Shown piece by piece: positions 24,101 to 32,412 of a stretch of 52,902 nucleotides of DNA (position 1 is the stretch's first letter; every line of letters starts with the position of its first letter). Origin of the DNA: Victivallales bacterium (GTDB lineage: Bacteria; Verrucomicrobiota; Lentisphaeria; Oligosphaerales; Oligosphaeraceae); contig JAFZIJ010000185.1 in the NCBI GenBank assembly GCA_017554445.1, positions 1 to 52,902 on the forward strand, given 5' to 3'. The translations under genes and the position numbers were made by a program. The notes under the pieces are model-generated. The model was not told the DNA's origin. It did not search any database and saw only the letters and a program-made list of their open reading frames with translations.

Positions 24101-27100
24101 AGCGACTGTTTATGGTGCAGATTCGAACGCTTCCAATGTCGAGGCGCAGAACTGGACGGTGGAAGCATGGTTCATTCTGGACGACGATGAGAACAACACG
24201 GGTTCTTTGATTCGCCGTGTCCGTAAGGACGGCACTGGCACGTATTTCGATTTGGGTTTGGAAGATGGCGTGCCTTATGTGAAGGCCACCATGCAAAACG
24301 AGTTCTCCATCAAGGGGCTTGATGATGACAAGAAAACATTGACGAAGGAATTGGTACTGAACCCCACGACTGGTTCCGCCATCGCCAAGAACACCTGGAC
24401 GCATTTTGTCGCTGAGTGGGATGCGCGTCATCAGACGATGTCATTGTACATCAATGGCACGATTACGGGGTCCGTCTATTGCTTCGGTGCTCCGTTGATT
24501 GACGGCGGCGATTATTCACAGTTCACGACGGAACTGCTGGGCGATGTCGATGGCAAGTATCTGAAGGGGCATATTGACGAAGTCCGCATCTGGACGTACG
24601 CCAGCAATACGCAGAACGGTATCCGCCATCCGAACCAGATCAAGGAATGGATGAGCAAGGCTCTTCCTATTCGCAGAGCCAATTCGGCGCTGAACAATGT
24701 GGAGAATATTGCTACCGCATATTTCCGTTTTGACGACGGTGGCAAATACGCCCAGAACTTCAGCATGGTTGCCGACCAGACCGATCCGTCTTCCTATTAC
24801 ACGATGACATTGCAGGATGCCGCTGGCAACGACGCCGACCTGACGGAACGGATGGTTTCTGCTTGGGACGGTGACAAGCCTTACGATGAAGCGAATGTCG
24901 CCTTGCGCGCTGTCAACATGAATGGGGCAGGCAATGACGAGTTTGATCCGATCCCCGATGGTTGGAAGCAGATCTACTGGCCCAATAATAATGTCGGTAG
25001 CAAGTATGACTTCAATTTGGAATTTGTGAATATAACTAGAACAACTCCTTCAATATTCCCTGGCGAATCAAGTTCTTTCATTGATCCATTGACAGGTGAA
25101 ATAGCGATGTCTAATGGTGGAACCGACAGAGGTGGAAGAACAGAAAGAAGAGTATATTTCACGGATATCTATTTTAATGATGTGAGTGGTTTGGAGTCGG
25201 CTAATTTGTCTTATTATCTGGGCGGTTATGCTGATGGTAGCGGTGCCTATGGTAATCGTATCTATATCTTTGTCAATGGTGAAAGGATTGGATATACGAG
25301 TAATTCAAATGGTTTGGCAGGTGAAGATTACCATAATAGTATCGTTACTCAAGTGAATGGCCAGAATGCAAAAGGTAATTTCGGCTATTATAGTACCTCG
25401 ACATCACCTATGAGCGATACCGTGGATATCAAGCAGGGACTTGTGAAAGGTCGTAACAGAATCACGATCCTTACAGAGCATGTCCCCGCTGATTGTACGA
25501 CATCTCACTCTACAACATATGGTGAGAATCATGATTATCGTTTCACGGCTAATATCCGTGTCAATGGTCGGATTCCGGACAATGAGCTTAGCCATGTGAA
25601 ATGGTTCGTTAATGATTATTATGATGTTCCTACCCAGGAAGACACCGACCATTGCCATGCGAAGCAGAAAGACGGCGTGACGGATTTGCTCTACTTCTGG
25701 TTTGAAAAGTATTACGCTGTACAGCCCTGGGCGTATGACCAGGATCCCGATGGCGACGGCCTCACCAACTGGACCGAATATCTCGCCAACACGAATCCGC
25801 TCTCGAAAGTCAATGGTTATGAATTGATGTTCGACAGCGAACGTGATCGTGATGGTGATATGCTGAGCAACCAGATTGAGCAGTATCTGGAAACCTTGCC
25901 GAATATCGCCGACACGGATGATGACGGTGTGGATGACTATACGGAAACCACCAGCGGCTATAGCCCGGTTGACTCGAACAGTACGCCGGATCGTAAGAAT
26001 CAGGTCTTGACGCTGAACGGACGTACCGTCTTCGCCATTCCCGAAATCGGCGATGTCAAAGGACAGGATGATTTGAGCCAGTGGACCATTGAAGCCTGGA
26101 TCAAGCCGAAAAATAGCGCGAATGGGAAGAAGCAGGTCATCCTGGCCCGTACGATCGGACGTTACGTTGATTCCGATGGCAAGAATGTTGATTGCACGAA
26201 CTATGAACTCGGCTTGACGGAGGAAGGTCTCCCGTATGCAGGTTTCACGGTCGTCAAGGACTATTACAACGACAAGGGCAAGCTGATTGGTGTCAAAGCC
26301 AACCATATCTACACCAACATGACGACGGCTGGTGGATTCACCAAGCTCGCCGATGGCGTGTGGACGCATCTTGTCGCCAGCTTCTCCCCGATGTCGGTCA
26401 ATGAAAGAACCGGCGCCATCACGAGCGGCAAGATCCAGCTCTATGTCAATGGGCAGCTGGCTTACACGTTGAACAATGTCATGGATATCGCGCCGACGAC
26501 TTATCGTGGTGTGGCCGGTTTGACGATCGGTATGCCGTTGCCGCAGGATGGCGAAATAGCCGCCCTCGCCGGCGATGAGACAAAGACTGTCGAGAATTCC
26601 TTTATCGGTGAAATCGACAATCTGGCCGTCTGGACGAAAATCCGCGCCTTGGATGAGATCCGGGATACCCAGTCGAACGGCTTCACGAACATTGTCAAGC
26701 AGTCGAAGAACTTCCTGTTCTACAACTGGAAGATGCCGGTTCCGTATCTTCGTACGGATGAAAGCCTGTTGCACGCCTTCACGTTCGACGACGGCGGCAC
26801 GTCCATTGAGAACTATGCCTGGAAGCAGGACTGGTACAATGGTTTCGCCCACGCCATCCCGCTGCCGCTTGACATTGCCATGGATGAAGCTGTTGTCGAA
26901 GACGTCTCCGGAGAAGAAGAGGAGATCGACGATGATTTGGTTGACACGGACGGCGACGGTCTGCCGGATAGTTGGGAAAACCAGTATCCGTCCATCCTGA
27001 ATCCTCAGGATCCCGGCGACGCATATCTCGATCCTGATCACGATGGCCTCTCGAACTGGCAGGAATACCTCTACAGCACCGATCCGACAATGGCCGACAC

Positions 27101-30100
27101 CGATTTCGATGGTCTTCCCGACGGCTTGGAAGTCCTGTATCCGTCCATCCTGAATCCTCTGGATCCGAGTGATGCGAATATTGATTCCGATTCCGATGGT
27201 CTTACCAATACGAAGGAATACCTCTACGGCACCGATCCGGCGAATCCCGATACCGATGGCGACGGTCTGCCCGATGGCTGGGAAGTCCGCTACACGGCTT
27301 CAGTGAAGGATGCAGACGGCAATCCGATCGCTCCGTCCCTCAACCCGTTGAGCGCGGAAGGCGACTATGGCGCGGACGGTGATCCCGATCATGACGGCTT
27401 CACCAATATGGATGAATATCTCTTCGGTACAAATCCGATTATCGCCAATTCCCTTGACGCCGACACCGATGGTGATGGCATCAAGGACGTCATTGAACGT
27501 CGTCCTGGCGTGAACACGGTTTCCACGCTGACCGATACGGATGATGATGAAGAGGATGACTATACGGAAATCAGCCTTGGCACCAAGGGCTATGATTCCA
27601 CCTCCAAGTCCACGCTTGCCACATATACGAACAACTTCCTGTACGAAGGCAACAAGGTCGCCCAGGTGAATGTGAAGCATGGTCCGCTGACTGTGCCCGA
27701 TGCCAATGACCCGGATCGTATTGGTTTTGCTTCGTGGACGGTCGAGGCGCGTTTCCGTCACACGGGAATTGACGCCAACAAGGACTACACGGTCAATCTG
27801 GTCCGTCGCAGCTATGCGAACAAGAACTACAGTGCCAACAAGCCTGTTCCGAAAGATGATGGTTCGATCGCATGGAACTATGCAGTCGGTTACGAGATCA
27901 AGAGCGGTGAAGTCTATCCGTTCGTGAGCTTCAAGGTCAATGGCCAGATCCGCAAGGTCGAATCCGACCTGCCGTTGGAAATCAAGGATGGCAAGACGGA
28001 TTGGCACTTCGTGACTGGCGCGTATGATTCCATCGCCAAGCAGATGTATCTGTATGTCGATGGCGAACTGGTGGTCTCCAAGACCTTCAAATCCATCACA
28101 TCGACTGCTGATCAGTGCCCGAGCAACGCCAAGCTGGCGGGTGACAAGAGTTTCACGGCGACGAAGATCGGCGAAATCTTCACTGACAATGATGATTCAT
28201 CCATCGTCATGATCGACGAAGTCCGTATTTGGGGCCTCAAGGCGAACACGGTCGAAGCCGCTGGTACGAATACCGGTTACATCGCGAACTTCATCCGTAG
28301 CGCCGGTGAAATCACGGAAGGCCATTTCCGTCCTGTCACGCCGATCGAAGGCGTCTATGACGGCGGTCTGGCCGACCAGTACAGCACGACGGACGCCTCT
28401 GGCGAGCCTCTCGGTGGAAACACCGTCGACTACGCTGTTGACTACCACGTTTCCGATGGTGCTTGGACGACCAAGACCGGAGCCGTCGGTATCCGCGCGA
28501 TTGTCAGCTACCATGACGAAAACGACAACGGCATCTGGGATCCGGGCGAAGACATCTGGCGCGACCAGACGTTGGCAGACGCCATCGCCATCGCACAGGC
28601 CACCTTGGGAGAAAACTATGACCCGACCGTCTTCGAGAAACTGACGGACGCCGATGTGACGACCGCTCACTACGAAGAGAACGTTGACGTCAAGCTGGCC
28701 CAGGGCAAGAACGGCTGGAAGCCGGGCACCGCCTATACGCGCACGGTCGTCAATGGAACAACGACCTCCACGGTCAGTGTCACCGCCGAACAGTCCGCCG
28801 TCGGTGAAGAATTGGTTGTCTATTACATTGACAAGAACAACAACGGTCAGATCGACGCAGAAGACGATTTCTGGGTTGACTATGACGCCACCCGTGATGT
28901 CGAGTCCTGGTATGTGGCCGCGCCAAGCGGTTGGGCGAAGCGCATGGGTCTTGCCCTGTACTATCGCTTTGACGATGGCGGTGGAAGCATCGAGGACTAT
29001 GCCTGGCAGGCCGATTGGCGCAGCAGCCCCGTCTGGGCGCACGCGATCCGTCCGACCGAGCTGACCGGAACCTTCCCGCCGAAGAATCCGACAGACAAGG
29101 GCGGCATTGCCTACCAGTATGTCACCAAAGCGCTCGCTGATGGTTTCGCTTGGGTTATCGACGCATATCTGGCGCCCCAAGCCCCCGAAATCGATATCTA
29201 CGCCTTGTCTAGCGGTAACAAACCCGTTGCTGAGGCTTACATCCCGATGACGGCCGGCGACCTCTACGACTATGATGTCCTCAGCGGACATGTCAGCAAG
29301 GATGCCGCTGATCCTGAAGGCGGCAACATCACCTATCTGTACTACTGGCTGCTTGGCGACGGCTGGGACGGCCGGCTGGCTTTCATCGACGGTGAGTTGG
29401 TAGCCGACAATAATCCTGATAATGTCATTTCCAGCCTCATCGCCACTGGCAAGGATCTTGATCTCTTTGTCTATGCCGACAAAGTTGCGGCTGGTGATAA
29501 AATCACATTGGCCGTCGTCGCCAAGAGCGAAAGCGGCAAATCCAGCCCTGTCGCCGTGTCCCAGCACATTACGATCGTGGCGAAGAACAACGCATTGCCT
29601 GAACCCGTGATGTTCAGTCGCTGGAACGCGAATCCCGCCACGGCCGGACAACCCATCACGGTTACCTTGACGGTTCTGGATCCGAAGCCTGGTACGGTTG
29701 TCATCAACTGGTATCGCAATCTGATGCCGTTCGGCACGGCTTCCCAGTATACAACTGGCGCTGCCGGCCGCACGGTCTCCTTCACGATCAATTCCAGTTC
29801 CGTTGTCAACGGGGATGTCTGGGGGTATAAAGCTTACTTCCAGAAGGCTTCCGACAATAGCCTGAGCCGTACGACTCCGCCTGAGTCTGCAAATGGCAAC
29901 GAGTGGATCTTCTGCCCCGTTGGCGTCGGTTATGATGAATACAATACGGCGACGAGCAATTCCGCTCCGAGCATCCCGACCAGCATTGTCATTACGCCTG
30001 AAGATGTTGATGAAAACTCCATGCTGATCGCCACGGCGAGCGGCTCCAAAGATCCGGATGGCGATAAATTCGCCTATATGTACCAGTGGTACCAGAACGG

Positions 30101-32243
30101 CGAGCTGGTCGTCGGCGAGACGATGCCTTACTTCCCGTCCCTAACAGAGGCCAAGACGATCACGGAACTGGATGGCGAGACGACCACGAGCCTGTCGGCC
30201 ACGAGTATTTCGGAAGGCGACATCATCGTCGTCCGTGTCTGGGCGGTCGATGTGTATGGCAATGCGTCCAACAGGCTGATCTCCGATCCGGTCATCATCG
30301 GCCCGGATCTTGCTGAAATCAACGAAGACATCGGCGACTCCGGTACCATCTACGCCTACGAACCGAACAATATTGCCAGGAAGGCGACGCGCCTGTTGCC
30401 GAAGGCAGACTGGTCTGATGCCGGTGACGGCAATGTCCAGGAGCATTACTTCTGTGACAAGGACGATGTCGATTGGTTCTGGTTCCTCGTCCCGCAGACG
30501 ATGAGCGACAGCAAGAGCATCGTCAAACTGGAGACGAACAACGGCGATCTGATGTACTATCCGACGCATTATCTGGAAACGGGCAGTGAAATCGACGATA
30601 CCTATATGGAATTGTACGACAGCAATCTGAAACGCATCGCCAGCAATGACGATACGCGTCTGGCTGATGGTCGTGGTACGATTTATGCCCGCATGGAGAT
30701 CGAACTGAATCCTGGTCTCTACTATGTCCGCGTTTCCCGTTCAGGTGCCGGTTACTATGCCACAATGTGGACGATGCATCTCGGCATCACATCCGAACGT
30801 GGTAGCCAGGGCCCGACATTCGACGTGACGAGTTCTGTCGTCTTGACGCCTGAAACGCCAAGCGTGGCTGCGGATCTGCTCTGCACGGCCTCCGGCGCAG
30901 TCTCCTCCTCCGGTAAGGAATGCGAATACTATTATGTGTGGTATCGCAACGGTGAACTGGTCCCGTTCGGAACGGCTTCCAGCATCTCCGCTTGGAGTAC
31001 CGCACGCTATGTCATCTCACAAGCCAAGAACTTCGGTCCTGGCCTGCCTAATGTCGTCGAAGCGAAATACACAAAGCCTGGCGACATCTGGTGGTGCGAC
31101 GTGTATGCGAAGGATGCATACGGTTACAGCGAACCCGTCCAGTCCAACTGGGTTATCGTCGCTGGTGAATCCTGGTCTGTTGAACTGCAAGTCACCAAGA
31201 CCTTCCGCAAGGCTGGCCTGATGACAGTTTCCGGCTCTGACCAGTCCATCGTCATCGGCATGGATAACAACGCGACATTCGGATTCGATCCGAGCCTCGA
31301 CATCGCCGCCGCCACGCGTTATCTGCCTGGATCGAACGCTATCGACTACTCGCCGATGCCGCTCGGTGCTACTTACTCTATCGGCATGGACAACACCTGC
31401 ACGAAGCTGCGCCAAGACATCCGTCCGTTCGGCCGCTCCTCCGTGTGGTACATCCGTGTCGACATGGGTGATCCGAAGTCCTCTGTCAACGGTTTCGCCT
31501 TGTCCTGGGCGGATGTCACGCTTCCGAGCACATCTGTCGGCGGCCTCAAGCTGACCCGCATGATTCAGTTGACGGACAAGACGTGGGAGCCCATCTCCGA
31601 TACGACCATCGACATGACGGAAGTTACCTCCGTCTCGCTTGATGAATCCGAAATCGCAACCTTGCAGCAGGATGAATACGGCCAGTACTATGCGGTTTAC
31701 CGCGTGGCGCTGGGTGGTGCCGATGAAGCGCAGAAGATTACTCTGAAACCCGGCTGGAACATGATCTCCTTCGCCGTCACTCCGTTGCTCAACAGCGTTG
31801 ATGATGTGTTCACGGTCAATTCCACGAAGCTCATCCGCGGCAATGCATGGCGTTACGAGGGCGGCCAGTATGTCGCCGCCGCGACCATCAACGCCGGCGT
31901 CGGCTATTGGGTCTATGCCAATATCTCCACGTCGACGACACTGACCGTCAACGGTAATCGTCCCGCCGACGGCATCGAACTGAAGGCTGGCTGGAACCTG
32001 GTCGGCCCGCTGTACAATGTCCAGTTGTATGATGGCATCAAGGTCAATCCTGTTTATGAGGGTATCTACCATCCTAACGGTACAAGCTCGATTGGCTGTA
32101 TCTATAAGACCACCAGCGACAAGAACGGCAGTATCGAATATCTGGATTTCCAATACGATGGATACAGAATGAACATTGGTAGTGCCTACTGGATCTACTG
32201 CAACAAGGATGTCACGATGCCATTTGCTCCAACGGGCAACTGA
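21153..32243 (+). CDS. Giant secreted LamG / thrombospondin-type-3 repeat protein, 3696 aa
   Basis: A signal peptide (MRLTKRFRG, hydrophobic core, cleavage near TLSA-Q) starts the protein. Five LamG-like jelly-roll domains follow at about residues 76-247, 520-727, 962-1160, 1617-1847 and 2157-2383, each with the typical W-x-x-x-x-A/V-x-x-Y/W ... LYVNG ... IDEVRIW pattern. Each is followed by a short FDDGG motif. Between them lie thrombospondin-type-3 calcium loops such as DTDGDGLPDSWE and DPDHDGLSNWQEYL, densest at ~1927-2127. Ig/PKD-like strands occupy ~2700-3050, a pre-peptidase C-terminal (PPC)-like domain ~3064-3213 and the GWN/YWIY module ~3343-3696. No catalytic domain is recognised, so an adhesin, glycan-binding or surface-layer role is likely. 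A GC-poor segment codes for residues ~1288-1486. AAAGGA at 21141-21146 supports the chosen ATG. The architecture is clear; the ligand is unknown. Confidence 0.9.
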   Translation: MRLTKRFRGVGLVMISLLLASLTLSAQTQKWNSEDWDDDLVLDSLEDSYDVLTGESEKDPYVPGKLNPLAGPLAANRALVLGAVQPNGVKLPVATRFIPSSDFSVEFWYSPVADSSNANGSLFSFVGSKNSYSIDVKNGVVSVTLNGSTISTSAALKYATKDVVKANPLDNAIWNYIALTWLCGDNNTYTATLYVNGSVAATVPGIPALDLDTTAIAIIGKGCANGYIDEFSFWSKALSASEISADYNGGNGKISYYAEGDKHGLVCYYRFDDGGESIEDYAYLPDFETAAALDPAKPTELEALTGMFQYRVMAAENGVRTTALYKDAAKTELIQAGYPIWVTNLAVSMPEPELLRSKEADVDSDYDGFINDGDTDLSKINIFALVRKSGDDALKPVTLQGGNFIVYDDLGQALWVVKALDKSSKLDAPQLSYGNNEVSCYKFAESLSTPEYDFTNGLDDDGDGVIDDTCIAKGNMAAASKPAIADADDDGIVDNDENKGIDPLCKAKITNPNYSTSPLYNRVLDLTETGTRYASPVASYANNNMGSNGFTLELWYKLAEKPDGSATKYPLIYKTNVKPTLPGDFWFGFEADEKDGNKMKLTVKFRTIANTTVSETVVHYTLNEIDLLDPELGWVHVAVSVVQDGINPDAMKANFVVFAKGAEYKSDSTQHAGVIGEGSGLLDNNYNNKNGKLIIGSTKSAESLKMFVDEVRIWNGSVSATELAANRHMFLDTISYNLVTYYRFDDGANVSGRNTIQDFAADLSGVSGSATDAALVGKAKVTMLPSAKQGDETFEYLNADSDRDKIPDFWEIAAFQSLAGTQYAISSDVHSQLLGVAGTGRVAGYTDYDGDGLNDYYEFRTAHDPMVDDRNAVTFNEKTGKYENDLTEYDADGDGLSLLDEQRNGTNPNEYNNIDGGSGAIVSDTDDDGIPDDDEDTGNTGDDPFNYTVYELTGKYDPLSPLVWRALKAGGTEADKLIVPENTATVYGADSNASNVEAQNWTVEAWFILDDDENNTGSLIRRVRKDGTGTYFDLGLEDGVPYVKATMQNEFSIKGLDDDKKTLTKELVLNPTTGSAIAKNTWTHFVAEWDARHQTMSLYINGTITGSVYCFGAPLIDGGDYSQFTTELLGDVDGKYLKGHIDEVRIWTYASNTQNGIRHPNQIKEWMSKALPIRRANSALNNVENIATAYFRFDDGGKYAQNFSMVADQTDPSSYYTMTLQDAAGNDADLTERMVSAWDGDKPYDEANVALRAVNMNGAGNDEFDPIPDGWKQIYWPNNNVGSKYDFNLEFVNITRTTPSIFPGESSSFIDPLTGEIAMSNGGTDRGGRTERRVYFTDIYFNDVSGLESANLSYYLGGYADGSGAYGNRIYIFVNGERIGYTSNSNGLAGEDYHNSIVTQVNGQNAKGNFGYYSTSTSPMSDTVDIKQGLVKGRNRITILTEHVPADCTTSHSTTYGENHDYRFTANIRVNGRIPDNELSHVKWFVNDYYDVPTQEDTDHCHAKQKDGVTDLLYFWFEKYYAVQPWAYDQDPDGDGLTNWTEYLANTNPLSKVNGYELMFDSERDRDGDMLSNQIEQYLETLPNIADTDDDGVDDYTETTSGYSPVDSNSTPDRKNQVLTLNGRTVFAIPEIGDVKGQDDLSQWTIEAWIKPKNSANGKKQVILARTIGRYVDSDGKNVDCTNYELGLTEEGLPYAGFTVVKDYYNDKGKLIGVKANHIYTNMTTAGGFTKLADGVWTHLVASFSPMSVNERTGAITSGKIQLYVNGQLAYTLNNVMDIAPTTYRGVAGLTIGMPLPQDGEIAALAGDETKTVENSFIGEIDNLAVWTKIRALDEIRDTQSNGFTNIVKQSKNFLFYNWKMPVPYLRTDESLLHAFTFDDGGTSIENYAWKQDWYNGFAHAIPLPLDIAMDEAVVEDVSGEEEEIDDDLVDTDGDGLPDSWENQYPSILNPQDPGDAYLDPDHDGLSNWQEYLYSTDPTMADTDFDGLPDGLEVLYPSILNPLDPSDANIDSDSDGLTNTKEYLYGTDPANPDTDGDGLPDGWEVRYTASVKDADGNPIAPSLNPLSAEGDYGADGDPDHDGFTNMDEYLFGTNPIIANSLDADTDGDGIKDVIERRPGVNTVSTLTDTDDDEEDDYTEISLGTKGYDSTSKSTLATYTNNFLYEGNKVAQVNVKHGPLTVPDANDPDRIGFASWTVEARFRHTGIDANKDYTVNLVRRSYANKNYSANKPVPKDDGSIAWNYAVGYEIKSGEVYPFVSFKVNGQIRKVESDLPLEIKDGKTDWHFVTGAYDSIAKQMYLYVDGELVVSKTFKSITSTADQCPSNAKLAGDKSFTATKIGEIFTDNDDSSIVMIDEVRIWGLKANTVEAAGTNTGYIANFIRSAGEITEGHFRPVTPIEGVYDGGLADQYSTTDASGEPLGGNTVDYAVDYHVSDGAWTTKTGAVGIRAIVSYHDENDNGIWDPGEDIWRDQTLADAIAIAQATLGENYDPTVFEKLTDADVTTAHYEENVDVKLAQGKNGWKPGTAYTRTVVNGTTTSTVSVTAEQSAVGEELVVYYIDKNNNGQIDAEDDFWVDYDATRDVESWYVAAPSGWAKRMGLALYYRFDDGGGSIEDYAWQADWRSSPVWAHAIRPTELTGTFPPKNPTDKGGIAYQYVTKALADGFAWVIDAYLAPQAPEIDIYALSSGNKPVAEAYIPMTAGDLYDYDVLSGHVSKDAADPEGGNITYLYYWLLGDGWDGRLAFIDGELVADNNPDNVISSLIATGKDLDLFVYADKVAAGDKITLAVVAKSESGKSSPVAVSQHITIVAKNNALPEPVMFSRWNANPATAGQPITVTLTVLDPKPGTVVINWYRNLMPFGTASQYTTGAAGRTVSFTINSSSVVNGDVWGYKAYFQKASDNSLSRTTPPESANGNEWIFCPVGVGYDEYNTATSNSAPSIPTSIVITPEDVDENSMLIATASGSKDPDGDKFAYMYQWYQNGELVVGETMPYFPSLTEAKTITELDGETTTSLSATSISEGDIIVVRVWAVDVYGNASNRLISDPVIIGPDLAEINEDIGDSGTIYAYEPNNIARKATRLLPKADWSDAGDGNVQEHYFCDKDDVDWFWFLVPQTMSDSKSIVKLETNNGDLMYYPTHYLETGSEIDDTYMELYDSNLKRIASNDDTRLADGRGTIYARMEIELNPGLYYVRVSRSGAGYYATMWTMHLGITSERGSQGPTFDVTSSVVLTPETPSVAADLLCTASGAVSSSGKECEYYYVWYRNGELVPFGTASSISAWSTARYVISQAKNFGPGLPNVVEAKYTKPGDIWWCDVYAKDAYGYSEPVQSNWVIVAGESWSVELQVTKTFRKAGLMTVSGSDQSIVIGMDNNATFGFDPSLDIAAATRYLPGSNAIDYSPMPLGATYSIGMDNTCTKLRQDIRPFGRSSVWYIRVDMGDPKSSVNGFALSWADVTLPSTSVGGLKLTRMIQLTDKTWEPISDTTIDMTEVTSVSLDESEIATLQQDEYGQYYAVYRVALGGADEAQKITLKPGWNMISFAVTPLLNSVDDVFTVNSTKLIRGNAWRYEGGQYVAAATINAGVGYWVYANISTSTTLTVNGNRPADGIELKAGWNLVGPLYNVQLYDGIKVNPVYEGIYHPNGTSSIGCIYKTTSDKNGSIEYLDFQYDGYRMNIGSAYWIYCNKDVTMPFAPTGN
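25015..25610 (+). other. GC-poor island inside giant gene 2 (inserted ~200-residue domain)
   Basis: Within an otherwise GC-rich gene this stretch is visibly AT-rich and switches codon use: arginine is often AGA or AGG (five AGA codons near 25126-25150) while the flanks use CGT/CGC. The reading frame is kept. It codes for a glycine/tyrosine-rich, beta-like segment (SYYLGGYADGSGAYGNRIY, FVNGERIGY, NIRVNGRIPD). It sits between a PDGWKQIYW motif and WAYDQDPDGDGLTNWTEYL, two halves that normally adjoin in such repeat proteins, which suggests a domain inserted by recombination. No terminal repeats or transposase were found. Confidence 0.7.
31180..32243 (+). other. C-terminal GWN/YWIY module of giant protein 2
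   Basis: This codes for about 354 residues. It includes a segment with IGMDNNATFGF, WYIRVDM, FALSWADVTLP and IDMTEVTSV that parallels the one in giant protein 1. Two terminal repeats follow: KPGWNMISF ... GVGYWVYAN and KAGWNLVGP ... GSAYWIYCN. The protein ends 16 residues after the last YWIY. Confidence 0.7.
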
Positions 32244-32271
32244 GTTCAATCCGAGTTTTGATTAACTGAAC

Positions 32272-32315
32272 AAGTCCGCCGCTTCCTGTAAAAAGGGGGC
32301 GGCGGACTTTTTTTT
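32272..32315 (+). terminator. Intrinsic terminator after giant gene 2
   Basis: An 11-bp perfect stem (AAGTCCGCCGC at 32272-32282, GCGGCGGACTT at 32299-32309) with a 16-base loop is followed by a run of eight T. The T run merges directly into the TCTAGAAA array. Confidence 0.93.
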
Positions 32316-32357
32316 CTAGAAATCTGGAAATCTAGAAATCTAGAAAATCTAGAAAAA
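32315..32357. repeat. Five tandem 8-10-bp repeats of TCTAGAAA
   Basis: The units are TCTAGAAA, TCTGGAAA, TCTAGAAA, TCTAGAAAA and TCTAGAAAAA. The array lies between the terminator of giant gene 2 and the EF-G gene, about 55 bp before its ATG. An AT-rich TATATTATAAA stretch just downstream may be the -10 region for that gene, but no good -35 was found. Confidence 0.88.
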
Positions 32358-32412
32358 TTGGCTTATATTATAAAATTGGGGAATAGTCAACTGTGAACGA
32401 ACAGGACATCGC

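Noticed and set aside
25015..25610. Insertion sequence or other mobile element as explanation of the GC-poor island
   Set aside because: The frame is uninterrupted, no transposase is encoded and no terminal inverted or flanking direct repeats were seen.
32358..32374. Sigma-70 promoter for the EF-G gene (TTGGCT/TATATT/TATAAA)
   Set aside because: The AT-rich -10-like sequences have no acceptable -35 at 16-18 bp spacing, so no promoter was called.
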